Positions 7,412 to 16,495 of a DNA stretch of 64,000 bases are shown here, piece by piece (the stretch's first letter is position 1; each line of letters opens with the position of its first letter). The DNA lies in assembly GCF_000757885.1 (NCBI RefSeq), contig NZ_JQCR01000003.1:1426001-1490000 (forward strand). The letters are read 5' to 3'. A model generated the notes under the pieces. The model was given only the letters and a program-made list of their open reading frames with translations, was not told the origin of the DNA and did no database searches. Position numbers and translations under genes: made by a program. This stretch comes from Paenibacillus wynnii. GTDB lineage: Bacteria; Bacillota; Bacilli; Paenibacillales; Paenibacillaceae.

Positions 7412-7483
7412 TCATGGGAGGCATTTAAGATAATGTTTTACACTCCCATTTACGTTGTTATAAGAATTACTAAACTCATACAT
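7412..7483 (-). CDS. Very small ORF directly behind riboswitch terminator
   Basis: The first start codon after the riboswitch terminator: ATG preceded by AGGAAGGAAAGG opens 23 codons (MYEFSNSYNN...KCLP) and its TGA overlaps the ATG of a 14-codon ORF (MKIKSAVTVKRKSK, 7371-7415) whose start looks like a positively charged secretion-signal N-terminus cut short. Either could be the frame-shifted start of the gene once controlled by the riboswitch. A true short peptide is less likely. Confidence 0.3.
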   Translation of the reverse strand: MYEFSNSYNNVNGSVKHYLKCLP

Positions 7484-7510
7484 ACTGCCTTTCCTTCCTG
7501 CACACATAGC

Positions 7511-7546
7511 AAAAAGACCACAGAAGCGGCAGGGCTCTCCGTGGTC
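7511..7546 (-). terminator. Riboswitch expression-platform terminator
   Basis: Read on the minus strand, GACCACGGAGAG...CTTCTGTGGTC forms a stem followed by five T residues immediately after the aptamer. It is positioned to be the transcription-termination platform of the c-di-AMP riboswitch. Confidence 0.8.
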
Positions 7547-7564
7547 GGTTAATCGATCATGGCG

Positions 7565-7735
7565 CTCATCCTCTCTCTTCGAGGCTTACGGGGTTAGCTG
7601 ACGGATTCGGGCAGCGAGATTGCCCTACCTTGCTATAGAGACTTTTCAGGTCTCAGCAAGGATTCACCCCATGTGAGCGGCAGCATCAGAGCGAAAGCCG
7701 CATTCACCATTGGTTCCCCCGTTCCCATTGTCGGA
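7565..7735 (-). promoter_or_regulatory. c-di-AMP riboswitch (ydaO/yuaA leader)
   Basis: The minus strand carries the ydaO/yuaA aptamer hallmarks in order: CGGGGGAACC, GGGGTGAATCC, a hairpin (TTGCT...AGCAA), GGTAGGGC, GCCCGAATCCGTCAGCTAACC and CGTAAGC, then GAGAGGATGA. The family binds cyclic di-AMP and normally switches off genes for cell-wall hydrolases or potassium/osmolyte transport by terminator formation. The terminator at 7511-7546 fits this. No intact gene of those types follows; the only downstream sequences are a small broken frame and the toxin/immunity pair, so the regulated gene seems to have been lost or exchanged. Confidence 0.92.
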
Positions 7736-7972
7736 ATTCAGCCATTTGAGAAAAGTTATATTACATTCGGTTGTTGATTTGAATCTTACGTCTGTGGGCG
7801 TTTAATGTAAAACGTTATTGATGACAAAAAAAGCCAAAAATGATACTCCTTCACGAATGAAAGCGCACTCTTTGGTTTCGCTCTTAAGCAGTCGATGATT
7901 TGCTTATTCTTGCTCAGTTTTTCACAAGCTGTCCCATTAGGTCAAAATCAAACACAGCATCTGATATTATAT

Positions 7973-8010
7973 AAAAAAAGGATCGATTCAAGAATTGCTC
8001 TTGATCGACC
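7973..8010 (-). terminator. Terminator of beta-xylosidase gene
   Basis: GGTCGATCAAGA and TCTTGAATCGATCC arms with a 5-base loop, followed by seven T residues on the minus strand, directly after the GH52 stop codon. Confidence 0.8.
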
Positions 8011-8017
8011 CGCTTCA

Positions 8018-10132
8018 CTACCCGCGATTCTCTTCCAACCACAAAATCGCCGTAACACCCCGTGGATAATACTTACTACCCGTAATTTCCCCAGAGATAA
8101 TCTGGTCGCTCCAGCTCCATATCGAGAGCTCTGGATGTGTCAGCCAAACCGCATGTGCATGGTCAGCCACCTGCCCTTCCGCTCCCCATTCCAGACCCAG
8201 AATCTCTCTGGCAATGAACTGGCATAGATATACCTTGCTTAGCCAGCTGTTGTTGCTGGTGGAAGAGATTTTCCAACCTCCGTCATCGAACAGGCAGACT
8301 CCTTTACGAAGAACCGCGTGCAGATGCTTGTCGAGTGCACCGATGTAAGCGGAGAATCGACCATTGCGCTCAAGTGCTTCCTTGCAGCCCGTAAAGTACG
8401 GGAATACCAGACCTTCGATGGCTGGAATGATTTTGGAGTCGTTGCCTTCTCCGATTACAGCTGGAATGTAACCATCCTCTGTAACGTTAGCAACAATCGT
8501 TGCTGCACATCGATCTGCCTGAATACCTGCTGTTGCTGCCAAGTCAGCACGGCCGTTGTCGTTAAAGATTTTCTCCATGGCCAGATAAGCTGCCCAGCAT
8601 TTACCCGCCAAATAGATATTGTTCCGCGCTTGACCCAGGGAGACATCCAGACTGTCATAGGTTGTAATTTCTGCTCCACCCATGGTCCGGGAGCTGTCGA
8701 GTCCCATTACACCGTTTCTTTGTGCCGGATCGGGATGATCCCGGTTCACCATACTTTCGAGACAACGCTCCATAACACTAAGGTTGCTCTTCATCCAAGC
8801 GCTGTCACCGGTATGTTCAACATAAGTTGCTGCGGTTAACAACCAATTGACCAATTGCTCATGCGTCATGTGTGAAAAACAACCATCAATTCCGTAAAGC
8901 TCATAAGAAGAATAACCTGGACGGGAAACCGCATTGGCCACACCCATGTCATGTGTAAAGCTGATGCCGCCCGGATATTCAGTCTTATCTCCCGGGAAGC
9001 GGACCGTATCCTCATAGCTGAATCTTTCTACAAACATATCCAGCTCATTACGAACAGCCCACGGATTCATCCGTAATTCATAGAAGAGCTGATCGACTGT
9101 AAGATCGAAGGTATTCATCATCCGGTATTCGCCTTCATTGACGATCCAGAACGGCTTACCCTTATAATCCAAAAGCTGTGTTGAGCCATAATAGCTGCGA
9201 ATAGCATGGGCTAGCATGAAGGACTGATCCTCAGAGAGACCTTTGCCCACGAACATTTGGTTTGCCTTCTCTGCTTCCTCGGCCAAAGCATCGAATTTGG
9301 ACAAAGCATACTCCGCTACAGACTCCACATTGCTGAAATAACGATTGTAATAATAGGAGGCATCCATACCGGAGGTAACAAAGCCGGAACGGTGGAAGCA
9401 CACCGCAAAACGATACGTCTTCCGCTCACCCGCCGGCACATCCATAATCAAAGCTCCGACCTGACCGAGCCCGAAAGTCCAGTTCTCTTTTAGCTCAGCG
9501 GTTAATATATCTTCCATCGTGAAGTGCAAAGCAGATTCTACAGTACCCTGTTCAGCAGCAATAGCCAAAAATCTTCCTTGACCCACACCTGTTAGTTTTG
9601 GAGAGGTGTCTAAGCTTCTCATTGCACTATATGCATCTGTTCCCTGAAATCCGAAAAAAGCACGCCGTGCTGAAGTCGAAGACAAGTTGTCCACTTCAAT
9701 CTCTACAAGAACCGCCGGAAGCAGTACATCCTTCAGTTCTTCTTCGGTGGCAAGTTCAGGATCTGGTACCGGACGAACTGGTGACAGAATGCGGAAGGTC
9801 AGATCGCCTGCACTCCATGTATCTGAAGCTAGCTGAAAGTTTCTAGTGATTTGCTCCTTGGAAAAAGGATGCAGAATATGCGGTTTATTAGGATTAGGAT
9901 CAGGATTCTCGATATCGTAGCGCTTGCTCTCATCATCCCCACCTTGCTCATGGAACGGCAGTGTATCAAAGCCCTTTCCATCCTTACGTTCCAGACCTAT
10001 GAATATATTTTGTTTAGGTGATTTGCCCAACTCGAGATCAAATCCACCACCTGCACCGGGAAATCCTAAGGTAAAACTTGCAAAAGCGCCGATCGGCGAA
10101 TGATGCGCATTGAAAAATTGATTGTGAGACAT
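8018..10132 (-). CDS. xynB: Beta-xylosidase, glycoside hydrolase family 52
   Basis: A 704-residue retaining beta-xylosidase that releases xylose from xylo-oligosaccharides in the cytoplasm (no signal peptide). The N-terminus NAHHSPIGAFASFTLGFPG is the GH52 signature and the length matches the family (about 700). The proposed nucleophile Glu is in WIVNEGEYRMMN near residue 335, and the acid/base Asp is in YDSLDVSLGQARNN near residue 500, by analogy with Geobacillus XynB2. GGGAGTG precedes the ATG. It is divergent from an AraC regulator whose sensing cupin domain suits sugar-responsive control. No xylan transporter is adjacent. Confidence 0.95.
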   Translation of the reverse strand: MSHNQFFNAHHSPIGAFASFTLGFPGAGGGFDLELGKSPKQNIFIGLERKDGKGFDTLPFHEQGGDDESKRYDIENPDPNPNKPHILHPFSKEQITRNFQLASDTWSAGDLTFRILSPVRPVPDPELATEEELKDVLLPAVLVEIEVDNLSSTSARRAFFGFQGTDAYSAMRSLDTSPKLTGVGQGRFLAIAAEQGTVESALHFTMEDILTAELKENWTFGLGQVGALIMDVPAGERKTYRFAVCFHRSGFVTSGMDASYYYNRYFSNVESVAEYALSKFDALAEEAEKANQMFVGKGLSEDQSFMLAHAIRSYYGSTQLLDYKGKPFWIVNEGEYRMMNTFDLTVDQLFYELRMNPWAVRNELDMFVERFSYEDTVRFPGDKTEYPGGISFTHDMGVANAVSRPGYSSYELYGIDGCFSHMTHEQLVNWLLTAATYVEHTGDSAWMKSNLSVMERCLESMVNRDHPDPAQRNGVMGLDSSRTMGGAEITTYDSLDVSLGQARNNIYLAGKCWAAYLAMEKIFNDNGRADLAATAGIQADRCAATIVANVTEDGYIPAVIGEGNDSKIIPAIEGLVFPYFTGCKEALERNGRFSAYIGALDKHLHAVLRKGVCLFDDGGWKISSTSNNSWLSKVYLCQFIAREILGLEWGAEGQVADHAHAVWLTHPELSIWSWSDQIISGEITGSKYYPRGVTAILWLEENRG

Positions 10133-10245
10133 ATTGTAAATGCACTCCCTCCAGCATGGTTCCCGGCATTGCCGGGCTATGTCTCCATGTTATCGGCTTT
10201 GCATCACATTCAACAGGGTTAAAGCTGTCTATTATTTGGGCAAAT

Positions 10246-10274
10246 CAAACGTAACTGAAGAGCTATGATATAAT
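10246..10274 (+). promoter_or_regulatory. Promoter of AraC regulator (extended -10)
   Basis: TGATATAAT at 10266-10274 is a perfect extended -10 (TGnTATAAT). The -35 17 bp upstream (CAAACG) is weak, consistent with dependence on the extended -10 or an activator. Confidence 0.6.
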
Positions 10275-10307
10275 GGAGCCAAATTCTAGTGTAAAAGAGG
10301 ATTGCGG

Positions 10308-11231
10308 ATGAACCCGACCGAACCCGGCATACATAATTCCATCGACGGCCAGATGTCACCAGACATTCAGGCTGCTTTTCATATCTTTGCCGCCCACTGG
10401 CGAAAAGTTAATGCAGAATGGCAATATCCTGTGCATACCCACCCCATGTTCGAGATCAATGTTGTACTACAGGGCCAGCAGCAAATGTCTGTAAATGGTC
10501 AGTCCTATACACAGCAAAGCGGTGATATTCTGTTTATTCGTCCCGGGGCTCCTCATGCCAGTTTCGGTTCGGGCACAGGACTTGAAATGACCTATTACTG
10601 CTTGCATTTCGATATAGATGATCTAACCTTACGCCGTGCTTTGTTAACGGTTGATTCTGTCAGCCTGAGCGGGAATACCCCTGAGCTTCGAGGAATTCGT
10701 TCAGCACTGGACGTGATTATCAGTTCTACTATTTTATCCGAATCGGATGATTCACATAGAAACCGGCTGGTTACACTGCATGCTTCCCTGCAGCTTTTTA
10801 CCGCACTAAGCGGTTGGGTGCTGGCAGAAATGCCGCAGACGGTCCGAGGAACAAATACCGAAGCTACTGAAAATACTGTCGCTCTTGCAAATGCTATCGA
10901 ACGATTGCTTCAGGAATCCGTTTCAAACGCCGCACTTAAAGGTGAACGGGGCGGGAGTATTGAAGGTATAGCCGCTCGTCTAGGGTACAGTCCTACCCAC
11001 TGCAATCGGGCTTTTCGTCAAATTTATGGGATATCGCCGAGACAATATTTATCCGGCCTTATCATCCGCCACGCTAAGCTGTTGTTAATGGACAATACGC
11101 TGTCTGTAGACACGATTGCCCATCGCCTGGGATATCGTGACGTCTCCCATTTCAGCAAGCAATTCAAACGTTGGACGGGCCTTCCTCCTATGGGTTACCG
11201 ACGGTTGAGCCATCAAGGAGCTATACATTAA
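10308..11231 (+). CDS. AraC family transcriptional regulator, probable xynB control
   Basis: A 307-residue AraC-type regulator. An N-terminal cupin-like sensing domain carries HTHPMFEINVVLQG and a HAS segment (roughly residues 35-110), a helical linker follows, and a C-terminal double helix-turn-helix spans roughly residues 205-300 (IAARLGYSPTHCNRAFRQIYGISPRQY, then VDTIAHRLGYRDVSHFSKQFKRW). The ATG at 10308 is preferred over the TTG at 10302 because AGAGG lies 7 bases before it. It is divergent from the GH52 xylosidase gene, so it is inferred to be its activator. Confidence 0.9.
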   Translation: MNPTEPGIHNSIDGQMSPDIQAAFHIFAAHWRKVNAEWQYPVHTHPMFEINVVLQGQQQMSVNGQSYTQQSGDILFIRPGAPHASFGSGTGLEMTYYCLHFDIDDLTLRRALLTVDSVSLSGNTPELRGIRSALDVIISSTILSESDDSHRNRLVTLHASLQLFTALSGWVLAEMPQTVRGTNTEATENTVALANAIERLLQESVSNAALKGERGGSIEGIAARLGYSPTHCNRAFRQIYGISPRQYLSGLIIRHAKLLLMDNTLSVDTIAHRLGYRDVSHFSKQFKRWTGLPPMGYRRLSHQGAIH

Positions 11232-11293
11232 CCTAGCTTTTTTCCTCATAAGTAGAACTCCTTTGAGGCTCATTTCCGTGCTATAGTTGATCT

Positions 11294-14092
11294 ATGAATA
11301 TGCCAATTTTAGCCACCAAACTATATATCCCACCGCCTCGTCCTAAAGTAGTCCTGCGCCCACGACTGATGGATCGTCTGAACGAGGGTCTGCACAGCAA
11401 ACTGACCCTAGTCTCTGCCTCTGCCGGCTTTGGTAAAACCACGCTCGTCAGCGAATGGCTCGCCGTTTGCGGACGACCAGCGACTTGGCTGTCACTGGAC
11501 GAAGGGGATAATGACCACACACGATTTCTGACTCACCTCTTCACAGCTTTGAAGACGATTGGGGTGAACATTGGAGATGGCGTATTTAGTGCGCTTGAGT
11601 CCCCTCAGCCACCGTCAATCGAATCGATAATGACGGTTGTACTTAATGAAATTAGTATCCTTCCGGACGACTTTATCCTTGTCCTTGATGACTACCACGT
11701 GATAGATATCAAAACAATTGACCACGCTCTCACCTTTCTTCTCGAGCATCTCCCGCCACAAATGCATCTGATTATCATTACTCGTGAGGATCCGCATTTG
11801 CCTCTGGCCCGGTTACGTGTTCGGGACCAATTAACCGAGTTGCGTGTGGCCGACTTGCGTTTCACCTCACTCGAAGCTGCCGAGTTTCTCAACCAGGTAA
11901 TGGGTCTAAACCTTTCATTGGACAACATTACTTCCTTAGAAACCCGCACCGAAGGCTGGATTGCAGGACTGCAATTAGCCGCTATCTCCATGCAAGGACA
12001 TAAGGATGCTACTAGCTTCATCCAATCTTTTAATGGCAGCCACCATTTCGTGCTGGACTATCTACTAGAAGAAGTTCTGCAACAACAACCCGAAAACATT
12101 CAGAATTTCTTACTACATACCTCTATCCTCGACCGCCTGTATGGACCACTTTGTGATGCCCTTATGCTCGACTCATCTGTTTCAGCGCAAGAAACCCTTA
12201 AGTATCTCGAACGTTCCAACCTGTTTCTCATCCCCCTGGACAATGATAGGCGTTGGTATCGTTATCACCATCTCTTTCTTGATTTACTGCGACAACGAGT
12301 GAACCAGAGCATAACCTCATCTAGTGGAGATAAGGATAAGGTGTCGGTGGCCGAATTACACAAACGGGCTAGTGTATGGTATGAGAATAATGGCTTAGAA
12401 ATTGAAGCCTTTCACCATGCTGCTGCGGCCAATGATGTGGAGCGCGCCGCGCGCCTAATGGAAGGAAATGGGTTTCCCCTACACTTACGCGGTGCGGTAG
12501 TCCCTGTCCTGAACTGGTTGAAATCACTGCCGGCGGTGGTACTGAATGACAGACCCTCGATGTGGGTGATGTACGCCTCGGCGTTAATTATTGCCGGCCA
12601 ACCAACCGGCATCGAACAGAAATTGCAAGCTGCTGAAGCAGCCCTGCAAGGCACCCCATTAGACGACAAGACCAAAGACCTTATAGGACTCATCGCCTCA
12701 GGACGTGCCACGTTGGCTTTGTTAGTTATTAACGGCCAACCGACTACAGCCGTAGAACAGATCCTCCATGCTACCGAAGTAGTCCTGCAAGGCACAGAAC
12801 CAGATGATAAGACCAACGACCTCGTAGGACTTATCGCCCCCATGCAGTCTACGTTGGCAATTAATCAGCATCAGGTAGAAACCATCATTACTCAATCTCT
12901 TCGCGCTCTAGAGTATTTGCACCCTGATAATCTGCCTGTCCGTACTGCATCTACTTGGATGCTGGGGCATGCTTACCAGTTAAAGGGTGACCGTGCCGCA
13001 GCTATACAAGCCTTTACCGATGCTATTTCTAGTAGCCAAAAACTTGTGTATAACATCATTACCATAGCGGCTTCAATTGGACTTGGGAATGTACAAGAAG
13101 GTGAAAATCAACTCTATTTAGCCGCCCAAACCTACGGCCGTGTCCTTCAACTGGCTGGTGATCCGCCACAACCTGTTGCCTGCGAAGCACATCTTGGATT
13201 AGCCCGTATATCCTATGAATGGAATGACTTGAAATCTGCGGAGCAGCACGTGCAAGAGGCACTCCAACTAGCGAAGCAGCTAGAAAACTTGGATAGATTC
13301 GTTTCCTGTGAGGTGCTTCACGCCCGTCTGAAATTTGCTCAGGGAGATCTGGACGGAGCAATTGCTATTATAGATAAGGCTGGTCATTTCTTGCATCAGC
13401 ATAATTATACTCATCGGACGCCTGAGGTTACTGTCGTGCAAGTGCTTACTCTGCTTGATCAGAGTAAGCTGACGGAAGCCGCTCATCTTGCTCAGACACA
13501 CGATCTCCCTCTTAGTCTGGCAAGGGTAGAACTTGCTCGAGGAGACACATCCACAGCATTGGCAATACTGGGGTCTTATCAAGTTAAGGTGGAAGCAAAG
13601 GATTGGAAAGATGAACAGCTCAAGGTTAGCGCTCTACAGACGGTTGCTCTATATAGGCATGGAGAAAAGGACAAGGCACTGCAACTGTTGGCGGCAACTC
13701 TCCCTCAGGTAGAGAATGAAGGCTTCATCCGAATCTTTGTCGATGAAGGTATTCTGATGGCTGATCTATTGTCTGAAATATCTAGTAACGGAATTATGCC
13801 AGATTATATAGATAAGTTGTTGGCTGTGTTTGAAGCTGAGGCTCTGAAGCGGGAAGACAAACCTTATCTGCGCCCAGTGTCTTCTGCTCAGTCCCTCATC
13901 GAACCCCTAAGCGGGCGCGAGATAAAAGTATTGCTATTAATTGCCCAAGGACTCTCGAATCATGAGATTAGCGAGCGGCTTTTCCTCGCCTTGAGTACGG
14001 TTAAGGGCTACAATCGGAATATCTTTGGCAAGCTGGGGGTCAAAAGGCGCACCGAAGCCGTTGCTCGTGCCCGAGAGTTGGGCCTATTGTAG
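11294..14092 (+). CDS. MalT-like LuxR family ATP-dependent transcriptional activator
   Basis: A 932-residue STAND-type regulator. The N-terminal Walker A ASAGFGKTTL is near residue 42 and the Walker B-like ILVLDDYH near residue 130. A long TPR-rich region (about 350-830) follows, ending in a LuxR helix-turn-helix (LSGREIKVLLLIAQGLSNHEI, residues about 868-932). Relatives such as MalT bind ATP and an inducer, then oligomerise to activate promoters. An in-frame tandem duplication of 46 residues lies within the TPR region (about 434-525). The ribosome site before the ATG is poor (no clear AGGAGG). Its targets are unknown; no adjacent gene is an obvious partner. Confidence 0.9.
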   Translation: MNMPILATKLYIPPPRPKVVLRPRLMDRLNEGLHSKLTLVSASAGFGKTTLVSEWLAVCGRPATWLSLDEGDNDHTRFLTHLFTALKTIGVNIGDGVFSALESPQPPSIESIMTVVLNEISILPDDFILVLDDYHVIDIKTIDHALTFLLEHLPPQMHLIIITREDPHLPLARLRVRDQLTELRVADLRFTSLEAAEFLNQVMGLNLSLDNITSLETRTEGWIAGLQLAAISMQGHKDATSFIQSFNGSHHFVLDYLLEEVLQQQPENIQNFLLHTSILDRLYGPLCDALMLDSSVSAQETLKYLERSNLFLIPLDNDRRWYRYHHLFLDLLRQRVNQSITSSSGDKDKVSVAELHKRASVWYENNGLEIEAFHHAAAANDVERAARLMEGNGFPLHLRGAVVPVLNWLKSLPAVVLNDRPSMWVMYASALIIAGQPTGIEQKLQAAEAALQGTPLDDKTKDLIGLIASGRATLALLVINGQPTTAVEQILHATEVVLQGTEPDDKTNDLVGLIAPMQSTLAINQHQVETIITQSLRALEYLHPDNLPVRTASTWMLGHAYQLKGDRAAAIQAFTDAISSSQKLVYNIITIAASIGLGNVQEGENQLYLAAQTYGRVLQLAGDPPQPVACEAHLGLARISYEWNDLKSAEQHVQEALQLAKQLENLDRFVSCEVLHARLKFAQGDLDGAIAIIDKAGHFLHQHNYTHRTPEVTVVQVLTLLDQSKLTEAAHLAQTHDLPLSLARVELARGDTSTALAILGSYQVKVEAKDWKDEQLKVSALQTVALYRHGEKDKALQLLAATLPQVENEGFIRIFVDEGILMADLLSEISSNGIMPDYIDKLLAVFEAEALKREDKPYLRPVSSAQSLIEPLSGREIKVLLLIAQGLSNHEISERLFLALSTVKGYNRNIFGKLGVKRRTEAVARARELGLL
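12596..12871 (+). repeat. Intragenic 138-bp tandem duplication in MalT-like gene
   Basis: Two consecutive 138-bp units start with GGCCAACC at 12596 and 12734. Both encode GQPT...EQ-L-A-E--LQGT--DDKT-DL-GLIA, i.e. 46 residues each, with diverged codons and a conserved frame. Confidence 0.75.
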
Positions 14093-14206
14093 CCAAATCA
14101 CCCCTATAAAAAACAAAAACAATACCTAAACAAATACTTTAGTATCTATCCGGCAGCACCTTTTTTTATATACACTAAATGTAAATCGAACGACAAAGGA
14201 GAGAAT

Positions 14207-14878
14207 ATGGACAAAAACAGAACGACTGCAATAACTGTGGGAGTATTCATGCTTATGGCGACCGTTTCATTTATGATAGGAAGTGGGCTTATAGAATCTG
14301 TTCTAAACCATCCAGAGTATCTTAACCATGTCTATCCAAACAGAACAAAACTAGTATTAGGAATATTCCTTGTGTTTATGGACGCAGCATTTGTTTTTGG
14401 TATTGGAATGTTGATGTTTCCAGTCCTTAAAAAGCATAATGAAGCTATAGCACTCGGGTATTTTGGTACAAGGGTTATGGAGTCCGTAACTCTTATCGTA
14501 AGTATAATAAGCCTATTGATACTAATACCACTAAGTCAAGAATACACAGCCGCGGGAACAACAGGTGGTTCATATCAAACTATAGGGACTCTAGCTATAA
14601 AAGGATATGATACAGCCTTTCAATTGGCGATGTTAGTTCTTGGCCTGGGTAGTCTGATGTTCTGTTGTTTGTTATACACTTCTAAGCTTATTCCGCGATT
14701 AATATCAGTCATTGGTTTTATCGGATACGTAGCACTAATAGCAAGCAGCTGTTTAGAGATTTTTGGTTTTGAGGTAAGCATGATCCTGTATCTTCCTGGG
14801 GCATTATTTGAGATTATTTTTCCAATATGGCTTATCATAAAAGGCTTTCATTCACCTCAAAAGATTCTGATTCAGTAG
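14207..14878 (+). CDS. DUF4386 family membrane protein
   Basis: A 223-residue integral membrane protein with about six hydrophobic segments (near residues 10-30, 45-75, 88-110, 135-155, 160-180 and 185-215). It resembles the DUF4386 family, whose function is not established. AAAGGAGAG precedes the ATG by 5 bases. It lies between the MalT-like regulator and a quinone-oxidoreductase-type gene on the same strand, only 33 bases before the latter, so the two are probably co-transcribed. Confidence 0.75.
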   Translation: MDKNRTTAITVGVFMLMATVSFMIGSGLIESVLNHPEYLNHVYPNRTKLVLGIFLVFMDAAFVFGIGMLMFPVLKKHNEAIALGYFGTRVMESVTLIVSIISLLILIPLSQEYTAAGTTGGSYQTIGTLAIKGYDTAFQLAMLVLGLGSLMFCCLLYTSKLIPRLISVIGFIGYVALIASSCLEIFGFEVSMILYLPGALFEIIFPIWLIIKGFHSPQKILIQ

Positions 14879-14911
14879 TAATCAGACGTAACCCATTAGG
14901 AGGCCACGCAC

Positions 14912-15892
14912 ATGAAAGCAGTTGTATATACAACATACGGATCGCCGGATGTTCTCCAACTGAAAGAGGTCAAAAAACCTACCCCCAAAGATAATGAAGT
15001 CTTGGTAAAAGTACATGCGGTGTCCGCCAATGCAGCTGACTTGCATCTCCTCCGAGCAGATCCGTTCTTGACCCGTCTAATGTCCGGACTTCTAAAACCT
15101 AAAAACACCATACTCGGATCTGACATCGCAGGACGAATTGAAGCGGTTGGCAGAAACGTAAAGGAATTTCAGGCAGGTGATGAGGTATTTGGGGATATAT
15201 CCGGATGTGGTTGGGGTGGTTTCGCAGAGTATGTATCGGTTCCTGAGCATGTATTGGTGTTGAAGCCGGCTAACAGAACATTCGAGCAAGCAGCGGCAGT
15301 ACCGATGGCGGCAGTCACCGCCCTGCAGGGTATTCGCGATAAAGGGCAGATACAGGCAGGGCAAAAGGTTCTGATTAATGGTGCGTCCGGTGGTGTGGGT
15401 ACCTTTGCCGTCCAGATTGCCAAATCGTTCGGGGCTGAAGTCACTGCCGTGTGCAGTACGGGGAAAATAAATATGGTGCGTGCACTTGGCGCAGACCATG
15501 TCATTGATTACACGCAAGAAGACTTCACCAAAAATGGGCAACAGTATGACTTGATAATTGCCGCTAACGGGTATCACTCGATTCTAGAGTACAAGAAATC
15601 ATTAAACCCCACAGGGATATATGTCATGACCGGTGGTTCCATGGCTCAAATGTTCCAAGCTATGCTCCTAGGACCATGGATTTCAATGACCGGAAGCAAG
15701 AAGATGCATAATGCGATGGCTAAACCAAACCAAAAGGATTTAACTTTTATAAAAGAACTTCTTGAAGCCGGTACAATCGTCCCTGTGATAGATCGAAAGT
15801 ATCCGTTATGTAAAGTCCCTGAAGCGCTCCGGTATCTGGAGGAAGGGCATGCCATAGGAAAAGTTATCATCACTGTAGAGGGAAATTGTTAA
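14912..15892 (+). CDS. NAD(P)-dependent medium-chain alcohol dehydrogenase / quinone oxidoreductase
   Basis: A 326-residue MDR-superfamily oxidoreductase. An N-terminal GroES-like domain (about 1-125, with GSDIAGRIEAVG) is followed by a Rossmann domain carrying the quinone-reductase-type motif INGASGGVGTFAVQIAK near residue 153. It lacks the structural-zinc cysteine cluster of classical alcohol dehydrogenases, so a zinc-independent NADPH reductase of quinones or enones is likely. GGAGGCC precedes the ATG. It follows the DUF4386 gene closely and converges with the YbaK gene, with only 7 bases between stop codons. Confidence 0.88.
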   Translation: MKAVVYTTYGSPDVLQLKEVKKPTPKDNEVLVKVHAVSANAADLHLLRADPFLTRLMSGLLKPKNTILGSDIAGRIEAVGRNVKEFQAGDEVFGDISGCGWGGFAEYVSVPEHVLVLKPANRTFEQAAAVPMAAVTALQGIRDKGQIQAGQKVLINGASGGVGTFAVQIAKSFGAEVTAVCSTGKINMVRALGADHVIDYTQEDFTKNGQQYDLIIAANGYHSILEYKKSLNPTGIYVMTGGSMAQMFQAMLLGPWISMTGSKKMHNAMAKPNQKDLTFIKELLEAGTIVPVIDRKYPLCKVPEALRYLEEGHAIGKVIITVEGNC

Positions 15893-15899
15893 TCTCCGT

Positions 15900-16373
15900 T
15901 TATTTAATCAACTCTGTAAATTTAGCAGTAACCGTATCCGCCAGCAACAACGGAGCCAATTCCATCTGCAAGCCGATCCTGCCAGCGCTGACAGCTATTT
16001 TGTCCAAGGGCTCTGCACTGCTGTCAATAAAGGTTGGATACAGCTTCTTCATACCCAACGGTGAACATCCTCCGCGAATATATCCTGTCCATTTTAACAG
16101 ATCCTTAACAGGCAGCATTTCGATCTTCTTTTCACCGGCTGCTCTGGCGGCCTTTTTGAGATCGAGCTCTTCAGCAACCGGAATCACAAATACGTATAGA
16201 TTAGGTCCGCTGTGGGAGACCAATGTCTTAAAAACTGACTCCGGTTCTCTCCCAATCTTCTCAGCTACCGCTGTCCCGTGGATTTTTCCATCCTCATTGT
16301 CATAAGAAAGGATTTCATAGCTGATTTTCTTCGTATCCAGAATTCGCATGGCATTCGTTTTGCTAACTTGCAT
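15900..16373 (-). CDS. ybaK: YbaK/EbsC-type aminoacyl-tRNA deacylase
   Basis: A 157-residue editing protein that hydrolyses mischarged tRNA, classically Cys-tRNA(Pro), in the cytoplasm. The YbaK/prolyl-tRNA-synthetase-associated domain is complete: KTLVSHSG and VFVIPVAEELDLKKAARAAG (catalytic Lys region) near 48-80, then YIRGGCSPLGMKK near 103. The start ATG follows an AAAGG ten bases upstream. It sits alone between convergent and divergent neighbours. Substrate is inferred from the family; related free-standing domains can have other specificities. Confidence 0.9.
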   Translation of the reverse strand: MQVSKTNAMRILDTKKISYEILSYDNEDGKIHGTAVAEKIGREPESVFKTLVSHSGPNLYVFVIPVAEELDLKKAARAAGEKKIEMLPVKDLLKWTGYIRGGCSPLGMKKLYPTFIDSSAEPLDKIAVSAGRIGLQMELAPLLLADTVTAKFTELIK

Positions 16374-16495
16374 GATTATTCAACCTTTCTGGCTGTAAAT
16401 ATCCCTAGAATGAAACAGCAAGATAACGACAACACAAAACGTCGGTTTGTGATACAACTAAGAGTGTATGCAGAGTCTAATCTTGGAGGCTGGTT

